From positions 186,001-250,000 of the forward strand of contig NZ_NISJ01000004.1 of assembly GCF_002205635.1 (NCBI RefSeq): a stretch of DNA of 64,000 bases. The letters run 5' to 3'. The position numbers and the translations under genes were made by a program. Shown piece after piece: positions 1 through 9,091 of the stretch (position 1 is the stretch's first letter; the number at the start of each line of letters is the position of its first letter). Source of the DNA: Sphingopyxis witflariensis (GTDB lineage: Bacteria; Pseudomonadota; Alphaproteobacteria; Sphingomonadales; Sphingomonadaceae). Below the pieces are notes generated by a model, which saw only the letters and a program-made list of their open reading frames with translations, did no database searches and was not told the DNA's origin.

Positions 1-169
1 ACATGGCCTCGCCTTTCGGGAAGGTGACCGACAGCGCGGTATGAAAGACCGAGGCGATCGGATCGCCGTTCAGCCACCAGCGCCCCTGCTTCTCGTCGCG
101 GCCGAAACGCCGATCGCGCGGGCTGATCGACAGATCCTTGGGGGTCGGGGAGCGGGAAAGGCTGGACAT
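1..169 (-). CDS. metal-dependent hydrolase, N-terminal fragment
   Basis: Only the first 56 codons lie in the window; the gene runs off the left edge. The start ATG follows a GGTGAGAA ribosome-binding site. The N-terminus has the motif RDRRFGRDE followed by GRWWLNGDPIAS and FPKGEA, which I recognise from the predicted metal-dependent hydrolase family (PF10118 type), membrane-associated-looking proteins of unknown substrate. It is divergent from a TetR-type regulator with about 70 bases between the two starts, so that regulator may control it. The family call rests on this short segment alone. Confidence 0.6.
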   Translation of the reverse strand, partial: MSSLSRSPTPKDLSISPRDRRFGRDEKQGRWWLNGDPIASVFHTALSVTFPKGEAM

Positions 170-239
170 ATGTTTCTCACCGTCGGAAAGCGGGGTTGGC
201 GCGGGGGCGCCGTGGGGCAAGATTTAAAGGTTACTTACA

Positions 240-851
240 GTGGTGTCAATTGCAAAGAAGCGCCTGAGCCCGGAGGAGAGCCGTGCCGTCGCACTCGAGG
301 CCGCGCGCCTGATCCTGATCGAGGCGGGACCGCAAGCGGTGACATTGAAGGCGGTGGCCGGGCGGGTCGACCGCACCCATGCCAATCTGCTGCACCATTT
401 CGGTAGCGCCGCCGGGCTGCAAAAGGCGCTCGCGGCGTATCTCGCCGAAACGGTGTGCGCGACGATCGGCAAAAAAATGACCGAATCGCCGCCGGGCGAG
501 CGCAACGTGCGCGAAATCGTCGACCTGACCTTCGACGCTTTCAACAGCGGCGGCGCCGGAGCGCTTGCGACGTGGATGGCGGCAACGGGCAATGACGACG
601 CGCTCGACCCGATCGTCGATGCGATCCATCGCCTGATCGACGGCATGACGCCCGACGCGCAGGAAAAGCGCCTGATGCACGAAGACACGCTGGCACTGGT
701 TCTGATGGCACTCGGCGATGCGCAGCTTGGCGGACCGATGGCCGAAGCGCTCGACCTGCCGCGCGACACGTCGCGGGTGCTGGCGACCGAACTGATCACA
801 GGGCGGATCGCCAACTTCTGGGCCGAGCAGGGCGAGAAGCCGCAAGCGTAA
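240..851 (+). CDS. TetR/AcrR family transcriptional regulator
   Basis: A 203-residue protein of usual TetR length. Residues 10-55 form the helix-turn-helix DNA-binding region (ALEAARLILIEAG, then VTLKAVAGRVDRTHANLLHHF with the expected Tyr/Leu-x-His-Phe end of the recognition helix). The C-terminal helical domain would bind an unknown ligand. The start is a GTG at 240, with a second GTG directly after it. TTACTTACAG overlaps the start region and may be part of an operator, but I see no clean palindrome. It is divergent from the hydrolase at the left edge, which is its most likely target. Confidence 0.85.
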   Translation: MVSIAKKRLSPEESRAVALEAARLILIEAGPQAVTLKAVAGRVDRTHANLLHHFGSAAGLQKALAAYLAETVCATIGKKMTESPPGERNVREIVDLTFDAFNSGGAGALATWMAATGNDDALDPIVDAIHRLIDGMTPDAQEKRLMHEDTLALVLMALGDAQLGGPMAEALDLPRDTSRVLATELITGRIANFWAEQGEKPQA

Positions 852-903
852 GGGCTGGCAATTTCGCCCGGCACAGGCTAGGAGCGCGCCAATCCCTCCA
901 TTC

Positions 904-980
904 CGTTCGCATCGAGCGAAGTCGAGATGCCCCTCGGTCACGCACGACTGCCGGGCATCTCGACTTCGCTCGACACGGGC
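904..980. repeat. intergenic hairpin repeat, family A, copy 1
   Basis: Two perfect 21-bp inverted arms at 912-932 and 953-973 (core GAGCGAAGTCGAGA / TCTCGACTTCGCTC) enclose a 20-base loop. A second copy with the same core lies at about 55315-55400. The hairpin sits between the tetR and obgE genes. It has no T-run, so it resembles a dispersed REP-like palindrome rather than a classical terminator. Confidence 0.8.
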
Positions 981-989
981 GGAGTTTGA

Positions 990-2075
<1,086 letters not shown>

Positions 2076-2082
2076 TCGACTA

Positions 2083-3144
2083 TCAGCGCGCTTCGAGCAC
2101 CATGTTGAACGGCCCTTCGGCCGCGCGCCGCACGGTCTCGAAGCCGCCCTCGCGAACGATGCGCGCCAGCCGGTTCTCGCCCGCCTGCGCGCCCAAAGCT
2201 TCGCCGACCTCCTGATCGAGCGAGGTCGGCACGCAGATCATCGTCGAGGCGTTATAATAGAGCCGCCCGACCGGGTTCATATTGTCGGCGGGGGCATCGC
2301 CCGCGATCGGCTCGACGATCATCCAGGTGCCGTCCAGCGCCAATATCCGCCGCATATGCGCCGCGCAACCGCGCGGGTCGCCCATGTCGTGCAGGCAATC
2401 ATACATGGTGATGAGGTCGAATTCATCTTCGCCAATGTCCTTCGCCGTCGCGACTTCGAAGCGAACGCGGTCGCCATAGCCATGATCCGCCGCATGCCGC
2501 CGCGCCTCCTCGATCGACGGCGCGTGAAAATCAAAGCCCACAAACCGGCTTTCGGGATAGGCGTCGGCCATCAGCAAGGTCGAGAAACCGACCCCGCAGC
2601 CGACGTCGGCGACCTTCGCCCCGCTGCGCAACCTGTCCTCCATTCCGTCGAGCGCCGGTACCCAGGCCTGCACGATATTATTGACATAGCCGGGGCGGAA
2701 AAAGGCCCCCGTCGCGCAGAACAGGCAGCCGGCATGATCGCCCCAGCGCACCCCGGTGCCGCGGCGGAAACATTCCTCGACCTTGGCCTCGGCCTCGATC
2801 ATCGCGGCGACCAGCTCGAACGCCCCGGCAAGATAGACCGGGCTGTCACGGTTCACAAAGACCATCGCCTGTTCGGGCGACAGGCTGAACCGGTCGGTGG
2901 CCGGATCATAGTCGACATAGCCGCCAGCGGTCTGGGCCAGCGCCCATTCGCGGACATAGCGTTCGTGCAAATTGCCCGCCTTCGCGGCGAGCTCGGACGC
3001 GCTAGCGGACGCCTCGGCCAAGGCGTCGAACAGGCCCAGCCGGAACCCCAGACGCACGGTCGGCACGCTCATCGCGCCGCCCAGATCGCCCAGCATCTTG
3101 CCTACGAACGCATGCAGCTTTGTTTCATCGACTACGGACGCCAT
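2083..3144 (-). CDS. class I SAM-dependent methyltransferase
   Basis: About 353 residues. The N-terminal third (LGFRLGLFDALAEA, ASELAAKAGNLHERYVREW) looks like the winged-helix/dimerisation domain found in O-methyltransferase-type enzymes. The Rossmann domain begins near residue 165 with the SAM motif VADVGCGVGFSTLLMAD, followed by FVGFDFH and the motif ITMYDCLHDMGDP. The substrate is unknown. An AAGGAGA site precedes two adjacent ATG codons; the second gives the better spacing and is used here, while the first (at 3147) adds one residue. An upstream in-frame start is possible but has no ribosome-binding site. Confidence 0.85.
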   Translation of the reverse strand: MASVVDETKLHAFVGKMLGDLGGAMSVPTVRLGFRLGLFDALAEASASASELAAKAGNLHERYVREWALAQTAGGYVDYDPATDRFSLSPEQAMVFVNRDSPVYLAGAFELVAAMIEAEAKVEECFRRGTGVRWGDHAGCLFCATGAFFRPGYVNNIVQAWVPALDGMEDRLRSGAKVADVGCGVGFSTLLMADAYPESRFVGFDFHAPSIEEARRHAADHGYGDRVRFEVATAKDIGEDEFDLITMYDCLHDMGDPRGCAAHMRRILALDGTWMIVEPIAGDAPADNMNPVGRLYYNASTMICVPTSLDQEVGEALGAQAGENRLARIVREGGFETVRRAAEGPFNMVLEAR

Positions 3145-3294
3145 CATTTTTCTCCTTGGATCAAGGTGATGTGGTCGCGACTCTCCAGAAGGCTCGATGT
3201 GGCGCAATCTTAGCATATTCGGCGCCCATCCGCACGAACCGTAGGCGCGACATTCGGATTGGCACCCCTGCCCGCACGCGCTATCGGCAACGCC

Positions 3295-4401
3295 ATGACA
3301 TTGTTCGCGCCCTCCACCTGCTCGCGCCTGATCGTCAAGATCGGATCGGCGCTGCTCGTCGACCCCGACGGCGCGGTGCGGCGCGACTGGCTCACCGGCA
3401 TCGCCGCCGATATTGCGGCGCGCACGCGGGCGGGCCAGCAGGTTGCGGTCGTCTCGTCAGGAGCGATCGCGCTCGGCGCGCGGCGGCTAGGACTCGCCAA
3501 AGGCGGGCGCGGAAGCCTTGAGGATGCGCAGGCCGCCGCCGCGACCGGGCAAATCGCGCTGAGCCAGGTCTGGGCCGAGGTGTTGGGCGCCGAAGGGCTG
3601 ACTGCGGCGCAGATGCTCGTCACATTGGACGATCTCGAACACCGTCGCCGCTACCTCAACGCCGCGGCGACGCTCGACCGGCTGTTATCGCTGAGCGTCG
3701 TACCGGTGATCAACGAGAATGACAGCGTCGCGACCGAGGAAATCCGCTTTGGCGACAACGACCGGCTCGCCGCGCGGGTCGCGCAGGCGGCGGGCGCGGG
3801 CGGGGTCATTTTGCTCAGCGATATCGACGGCCTGTACGACCGCAACCCCGCGCAACCGGGAGCGGTGCATATCGCGCGGGTCGAGCGCATCGACGCAGCG
3901 ATCGAGGCAATGGCCGACACCGGATCGGCGTCGGGCATGGGATCAGGCGGCATGGTCTCAAAGATCGCGGCGGCGCGGATCGCCAACGCCGCGGGCGCGC
4001 ATCTCGCCATCGCTTCGGGCCATATCGCGCACCCGCTGTCGACTGCGGCGCGGCACACGCTTTTCGTCGCCGAAAAGGGCGCGAGCGCGCGCAAAGCCTG
4101 GCTCGCGGGCGGGCTGACCGCCAAGGGGCGCCTCATCATCGACGCGGGCGCGGCGAAGGCATTGCAGGGCGGCGCGAGCTTGCTCGCCGCCGGCGTCACC
4201 GCCGCGACCGGCGATTTCGCGCGCGGCGACATCCTCGACATCGCCGGCCCCGACGCGCGCGTCATCGCGCGCGGGCTCGCCGAATATCCCGTGGCAGACG
4301 CCAATGCGATCCTTGGCCTCGGCCGCGATGCTCAAGAAGCCACGCTCGGCTACGCGCCACGCACCGCAATGGTCCACCGCGACCATATGGTGCTGCTATA
4401 A
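3295..4401 (+). CDS. proB: glutamate 5-kinase
   Basis: ProB phosphorylates L-glutamate with ATP, the first step of proline synthesis in the cytoplasm. At 368 residues it matches the two-domain enzyme. The amino-acid-kinase domain begins LIVKIGSALL, with VSSGAIALG, VINENDSVA, FGDNDRLAARVA and LLSDIDGLYD. A C-terminal PUA domain follows from about residue 278 (GRLIIDAGAAKAL, GDFARGDILDIAG). The ATG at 3295 puts the kinase core at the expected distance from the N-terminus; an in-frame start at 3259 would add a tail with no similarity. proA is not in the window. Confidence 0.95.
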   Translation: MTLFAPSTCSRLIVKIGSALLVDPDGAVRRDWLTGIAADIAARTRAGQQVAVVSSGAIALGARRLGLAKGGRGSLEDAQAAAATGQIALSQVWAEVLGAEGLTAAQMLVTLDDLEHRRRYLNAAATLDRLLSLSVVPVINENDSVATEEIRFGDNDRLAARVAQAAGAGGVILLSDIDGLYDRNPAQPGAVHIARVERIDAAIEAMADTGSASGMGSGGMVSKIAAARIANAAGAHLAIASGHIAHPLSTAARHTLFVAEKGASARKAWLAGGLTAKGRLIIDAGAAKALQGGASLLAAGVTAATGDFARGDILDIAGPDARVIARGLAEYPVADANAILGLGRDAQEATLGYAPRTAMVHRDHMVLL

Positions 4402-4418
4402 CGACGCCCATACTCGCG

Positions 4419-5315
4419 ATGACCGGCGCGACCGGCTTCGTCGGCGGCGCGACGATGCGCGATGCAGTCGCCGCCGGCTGGCACGTCCGCGCCCTCACCC
4501 GCCGCCCGCAACCCGAACGCGAGGGTGTCACCTGGATTGCGGGCGCGCTCGACAAGCCTGACAGCCTCGCCGAAATGGCGGAGGGCAGCGATGTCGTCAT
4601 GCATATCGCAGGCGTCGTCAACGTCCCCACCCGCGCCGCATTCGAAGCAGGCAATGCCACCGCGACCGGCCATGTCATCGACGCCGCGCGCGACGCAGGC
4701 GTGAGGCGTTTCGTCCATGTCTCGTCGCTCACCGCGCGCGAGCCCCAGGTTTCAAACTATGGCTGGTCGAAAGCGCGTGCCGAAACCATCGTCCAGGAAA
4801 GTGGACTCGACTGGACGATCGTGCGCCCGCCCGCGGTATTCGGACCCGGCGATACCGAGATGCTCGACCTGTTCCGCATGGCGCAGCGCGGCATAGCGCT
4901 GGTGCCGAGTGGCCGCATGTCGGCCATCTATGTTGATGAACTCGCGCGCCTGCTCGTTGCTCTCGCCGCCGATCGCGAAGCGAGCATCGGCGCGATCTAC
5001 GAACCCGACGATGGCCGCGAGACCGGCTGGTCGCATCGCAGTTTCGCCCGCGCGGTCGGCCGCGCGGTCGGGCGCAACCGTGTCTCGGCACTGGGCGTTC
5101 CGGCATCCTTGCTCAAGGCCACCGGACAGCTCGACAAGCTGGTGCGCCGCAGCCGCGCCAAGCTGACCCCCGACCGCGCGCGCTATATCGCGCATCCCGA
5201 CTGGGTCGCCACCAAAGGCGCCTGCCCGCCCCCTGACCTCTGGCGCCCCCAAACCGACACGGCCGAGGCGCTCGCAGAGACCGTCCGCTGGTATCGCCGC
5301 GAGAACTGGCTCTGA
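4419..5315 (+). CDS. NAD(P)-binding epimerase/dehydratase-like protein (extended SDR)
   Basis: A 298-residue Rossmann-fold protein. The glycine motif TGATGFVGG sits at residues 2-10. FVHVSSLTAREP and YGWSKARAE supply the YxxxK-type catalytic region in a degenerate form (YGWSK), as in atypical SDRs and complex I NDUFA9-like proteins. The product is unknown. The first ATG leaves only one residue before the nucleotide-binding motif. The upstream in-frame codons read Pro-Ile-Leu-Ala, which would complete beta-strand 1, so the true start may be a non-standard codon in the 18 bases after proB. It probably shares the proB transcript. Confidence 0.8.
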   Translation: MTGATGFVGGATMRDAVAAGWHVRALTRRPQPEREGVTWIAGALDKPDSLAEMAEGSDVVMHIAGVVNVPTRAAFEAGNATATGHVIDAARDAGVRRFVHVSSLTAREPQVSNYGWSKARAETIVQESGLDWTIVRPPAVFGPGDTEMLDLFRMAQRGIALVPSGRMSAIYVDELARLLVALAADREASIGAIYEPDDGRETGWSHRSFARAVGRAVGRNRVSALGVPASLLKATGQLDKLVRRSRAKLTPDRARYIAHPDWVATKGACPPPDLWRPQTDTAEALAETVRWYRRENWL

Positions 5316-5393
5316 CGTTGCCGATAGAATAGCGTCGCGCGCCGGTCGAAGCCTGCATTGCCAACAGCGGGGCGCGTCCCTAGGTTTACGGCC

Positions 5394-7376
5394 ATGACCG
5401 AAACCACCGCCAACAACCCGAACGATCCCGCCGGCCCTTGGGCGATTCCCGTACGCCGCGCGCTGCCCGGCGACGAAAAGCCCAAAAGGGGCACCAGCTT
5501 TCCGCGCAAGGTGTGGAACCTGCTCGTCGCGATCAAGGACGGGTTGGCTCTGATCTTTCTGCTGCTGTTCTTCGTCGCGCTGTTCGCCCTGCTCACCGGA
5601 CGCCCCAATGCAGGGCTTCCAGTCGCCCAGGGCGCCCTGCTGATCGACCTTGAGGGCACCGTTACCGAACAGCCGGCCGAGATTGATACGGTTTCGGCGC
5701 TGTCGGGCAGCAAGCAGCTCAAGGAAATTCGCGTGCGCGATGTCATTCACGCGCTCGAAACTGCGGCGGAGGATGACCGGGTGACCTCGGTCGTCGTCGA
5801 TCTCGACCGCTTCCTCGGGGGCGGACAGGTGTCGCTCGCCGAAATCGGTCAGGCGATGGACAAAGTGCGCGCCAAAAAGAAGCCGGTACTCGCCTTTGCC
5901 ACCGCCTATACAACCGACAGCTATCAGATTGCGGCGCATGCCAGCGAAGTCTGGGCCGACAGCATCGGTGGCGTCGCCATCGCCGGCCCCGGCGGATCGC
6001 GGCTCTATTACAAGGGATTAATCGACCGGCTGGGGGTCACAGCGAACATCTATCGTGTCGGCACTTTCAAAAGCGCGGTCGAACCCTTCCTGCGCAGCGA
6101 CCAGTCCCCCGAGGCGAAGGAAGCCAATCTCGCCTATGCTGGCGTATTGTGGGACAACTGGCTGACCGACGTCAAAACGGCCCGTCCGCAGGCCAGGATC
6201 GACGCCTACATCGCCGACACGGCAAGCGCAGTGCGCGCAGCGGGCAATGATCTGTCGAAAGCGTCGCTCGATGCCGGGCTGGTCGACAAGCTGGGCAGTC
6301 GCATGGCGTTCAACAGCCGCGTGTCGGAGATCAGCGGCGCTTATGACGACAGCCAGCCATGGAACTTCAACGCGATCCCGCTCGAAAACTGGGTTGCCGC
6401 CAACCCCCCGCATGAAAATGGCAGCAGGATCGCTGTCGTTCCGGTTGTGGGTGAAATCGTCGATGGCGAAGCGCCGACCGGAATCGCGGGCGGTGAAAGC
6501 ATCGCGCAACATATCCTCGACGCCGCATCCGACAGCAGCGTTAAGGCGATCGTGCTGCGCGTCGATTCGCCGGGCGGATCGGTGCTCGCATCCGAACAAA
6601 TCCGCCAGGCCCTGCTCGCCGCCAAGGCAAAGAAGCTGCCTATCGTCGTGTCGATGGCGAATGTTGCAGCGTCGGGCGGATATTGGGTATCGACACCCGC
6701 CGACCGAATCTTCGCGGAGCCCGAGACGATCACCGGCTCGATCGGCGTATTCGGTATCCTGCCGAGCTTCGACCAGGCGCTCGCCAAGGTCGGCGTGACG
6801 TCCGACGGGATCAGCACCACTCCGCTGTCTGGCCAGCCCGACATTTTGGGCGGGGTGAATGACGAGTTCAACGCGCTGGCGCAAGCGAGCGTCGAAGATG
6901 TTTACGGCCGCTTCACCAACCTCGTCGCCAAGAGCCGTAAGCAGCCGCTGGCGAAAATCCAGGAAATCGCCGAAGGGCGCGTCTGGGCGGGCGGGACCGC
7001 GCGCCAGATCGGCCTCATCGACCAGTTCGGCGGCCTGCCCGAGGCAATGGCCGACGCCGCCAAGCGCGCCGGAATCAAGGGTGACTTCCACGCCAAATAT
7101 TTCGAGGATGAGCCGAGCGAGTTTTCCAAAATGCTCGCCACGCTGACGGGCGCCGAGCAAGAAACTGCCGTGGCACCGCGCGGCTGGTTCGGTATCGCTG
7201 CCATGAACCGTCAGCTTGCCGAGCGGCGGCTTGCGCAAGACCTGATGCTGCTGACGCAGGCAGGCTCGGTGCAGGCGGCGTGCCTCGACTGCCGCGCCTA
7301 TCTGCCCTCCGTGCCGCGGCCGGGAACGGCCGATGCGAAGGGCTTCCTCGCGACACTGGCGCTGCTGCTACGCTAG
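5394..7376 (+). CDS. sppA: signal peptide peptidase SppA, 67K type
   Basis: This membrane-bound serine protease degrades cleaved signal peptides. The roughly 660-residue protein has a cytoplasmic N-terminal tail, one membrane segment at about residues 46-70 (LALIFLLLFFVALFALL) and two tandem peptidase S49 domains in the periplasm. The general-base lysine is in YRVGTFKSAVEPF in the first half. The nucleophile serine is in ANVAASGGYWVS in the second half, as in the double-domain E. coli type. The ATG at 5394 is preferred over an in-frame TTG at 5358 because it fits the family N-terminus. An alternating-polarity repeat with hairpins follows the stop. Confidence 0.94.
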   Translation: MTETTANNPNDPAGPWAIPVRRALPGDEKPKRGTSFPRKVWNLLVAIKDGLALIFLLLFFVALFALLTGRPNAGLPVAQGALLIDLEGTVTEQPAEIDTVSALSGSKQLKEIRVRDVIHALETAAEDDRVTSVVVDLDRFLGGGQVSLAEIGQAMDKVRAKKKPVLAFATAYTTDSYQIAAHASEVWADSIGGVAIAGPGGSRLYYKGLIDRLGVTANIYRVGTFKSAVEPFLRSDQSPEAKEANLAYAGVLWDNWLTDVKTARPQARIDAYIADTASAVRAAGNDLSKASLDAGLVDKLGSRMAFNSRVSEISGAYDDSQPWNFNAIPLENWVAANPPHENGSRIAVVPVVGEIVDGEAPTGIAGGESIAQHILDAASDSSVKAIVLRVDSPGGSVLASEQIRQALLAAKAKKLPIVVSMANVAASGGYWVSTPADRIFAEPETITGSIGVFGILPSFDQALAKVGVTSDGISTTPLSGQPDILGGVNDEFNALAQASVEDVYGRFTNLVAKSRKQPLAKIQEIAEGRVWAGGTARQIGLIDQFGGLPEAMADAAKRAGIKGDFHAKYFEDEPSEFSKMLATLTGAEQETAVAPRGWFGIAAMNRQLAERRLAQDLMLLTQAGSVQAACLDCRAYLPSVPRPGTADAKGFLATLALLLR

Positions 7377-7378
7377 GT

Positions 7379-7478
7379 CCCCCTCCCGCTTGCGGGAGAG
7401 GTTAGGGGGAGGGTCTGTTCCGGCCGCCCCTTGTTGCGACATGCCCTCCCCCGACCTTTCCCATAAATGGGAGGGGAG
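7379..7478. repeat. intergenic repeat with C-rich/G-rich hairpins, family F
   Basis: The gap between sppA and the converging hydrolase gene is filled by alternating CCCCTCCC and GGGAGGGG blocks. CTCCCGCTTGCGGGAG forms a compact hairpin, and the outer blocks CCTCCC/GGGAGG pair again around CCGACCTTTCCCATAAATGGG. It could end transcription from both sides, though no clear U-tract follows. Confidence 0.55.
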
Positions 7479-7481
7479 AAG

Positions 7482-8384
7482 TCAGGCTGCGACGGCAATT
7501 TCCTTCGCATGCCCCGCAATCGCGCCGGCCATCGTGTCGACCAGCCCCAGCGGAAGGTCGTGCCCCATGCCAGGGATCGTCATCAGCCGCGCACCGGCGA
7601 TATTGTCCGCGGTATCGCGGCCGCCCGCAAGCGGCACCAGCGGGTCATCCTCGCCGTGGATCACCAGCGTCGGCGCCTTGATATTCTTCAGCATCGCACG
7701 CCGGTCGCCATCGGCGACGATCGCGGCCATCTGCCGCGCCACCCCCTGCGGATACCAGCCACGTTCGAAATCCGAACGCACGCGGCGCTGCAGCCGGTCC
7801 TCGTCGGCGGGATAGCCGGGGCTGCCGATCACGCGCGCGGCGCGAACCGAAAAGGCGATCATGTCCTCGGGATCGCCGCTCATCGGGCGGCTCGTCAGCA
7901 CCCGCATGGCCTCCTTGTCGGAGCGCGGCAGGCGGCGGTTGCCCGTCGTCGACATCACCGATGTCAGCGACAGCACCCGTTCGGGGTAGCGGGCCGCAAT
8001 ATGCTGTGAGATCATCCCGCCCATCGACACGCCGACGATATGCGCGCTTTGCACCTCCAGATGATCGAGGAGCGCAATCCCGTCGGCAGCCATATCGGCG
8101 AGCGTATAGGCCGAACGCACAGGCAGGCCGAGGACCGACTTCACCACCATCCATTTGATGTTCGGCACCCCCGCCGCATCGAAGCGCGTCGACAGGCCGA
8201 CATCGCGATTGTCATAGCGAATGCTACGAAAGCCGCGTTCGTTCAGCGCATCGACAAACTCGTCGGGCCACAGGGTCAACTGCCCGCCCAGTCCCATGAC
8301 GAGCAGGATGACGGGCGCATCGCGCGGCCCCTTGTCTTCATAGGTGATTGTGATGCCGTTGGCGGTCGCTTGCTCGGTTGTCAT
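7482..8384 (-). CDS. alpha/beta hydrolase
   Basis: A 300-residue single-domain hydrolase without a signal peptide. The nucleophile serine is in GVSMGG near residue 118, the acid is probably in HGEDDPLV near 246, and the histidine is in GMGHDLP near 274. VMGLGGQL near residue 30 supplies the oxyanion-hole region. The fold and motif spacing match esterases and lipases of the aclacinomycin-methylesterase-like group; the substrate is unknown. It is the last gene of a run of minus-strand genes that starts at mdh, but a 68-base gap separates it from the channel gene upstream. Confidence 0.85.
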   Translation of the reverse strand: MTTEQATANGITITYEDKGPRDAPVILLVMGLGGQLTLWPDEFVDALNERGFRSIRYDNRDVGLSTRFDAAGVPNIKWMVVKSVLGLPVRSAYTLADMAADGIALLDHLEVQSAHIVGVSMGGMISQHIAARYPERVLSLTSVMSTTGNRRLPRSDKEAMRVLTSRPMSGDPEDMIAFSVRAARVIGSPGYPADEDRLQRRVRSDFERGWYPQGVARQMAAIVADGDRRAMLKNIKAPTLVIHGEDDPLVPLAGGRDTADNIAGARLMTIPGMGHDLPLGLVDTMAGAIAGHAKEIAVAA

Positions 8385-8452
8385 GTCGCGGCAATCCTTT
8401 TCCGGAGTACCACCACCATGCCGCAGCTGACGCCAACGTCAAGCAGGCAAGC

Positions 8453-9082
8453 CTATCCACCTTTGCCGTCGCGATAGGATGGCAGTGCCAGCGACCAGCG
8501 GATCGCCGCGCCGCGCAGGAGGAAGCCCGCGGTCGCCCCAACGACCGCCGCGACCGCCGTCCCCGCGCCGAGCCAGAGCAGCAACAGGAACAGCGCCGAC
8601 GCGAGCGCCGCAGCGGTGACATAGATTTCGGGGCGCACGATGATCGAGGGAACCCCTGCAAGGATATCGCGGATCGTGCCGCCGACGCAGCCGGTGATCA
8701 CCCCCATCAACAGCGCGGGCGCGGGCGGCACCCCCCATGCCAAAGCCTTGGCGGTGCCGAAAACAGCGTAAGCCGCGAGCCCCGCCGCATCGGCCCATTC
8801 GAGCAATTGCCCTTGCCACCAGCGTTCGGGCGTCACCCAGACGATCAGCGCAATGGCAAGGCATGCCGCCGCGATCGCGCCATCCTGCACCCAGAATACC
8901 GGGGCGCCGATCAACAGATCGCGCACGCTGCCGCCGCCGACCCCGGTGACCAACGCGAAGAAGGCGGCGGTGACCAACGTCTGCCGAAGCCGCACCGCCA
9001 TCAACGCGCCCGACAAGGCGAACACGCTGATCCCCGCCAGATCGAGCAGGCGGATCAGCAGCGCATTGTCGATATCGGGCAT
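8453..9082 (-). CDS. TRIC-like cation channel / UPF0126 membrane protein
   Basis: A 209-residue protein with about seven hydrophobic segments arranged as two similar halves. Each half carries the family glycine motif: TGVGGGSVRDLL near residue 46 and TGCVGGTIRDIL near 133. These mark the prokaryotic TRIC family (formerly UPF0126, YadS/YicG-like), trimeric inner-membrane monovalent-cation channels. It starts 9 bases after the M20 peptidase stop, so the two are probably co-transcribed. What it transports in this organism is not known. Confidence 0.9.
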   Translation of the reverse strand: MPDIDNALLIRLLDLAGISVFALSGALMAVRLRQTLVTAAFFALVTGVGGGSVRDLLIGAPVFWVQDGAIAAACLAIALIVWVTPERWWQGQLLEWADAAGLAAYAVFGTAKALAWGVPPAPALLMGVITGCVGGTIRDILAGVPSIIVRPEIYVTAAALASALFLLLLWLGAGTAVAAVVGATAGFLLRGAAIRWSLALPSYRDGKGG

Positions 9083-9091
9083 CGTCCGCAG

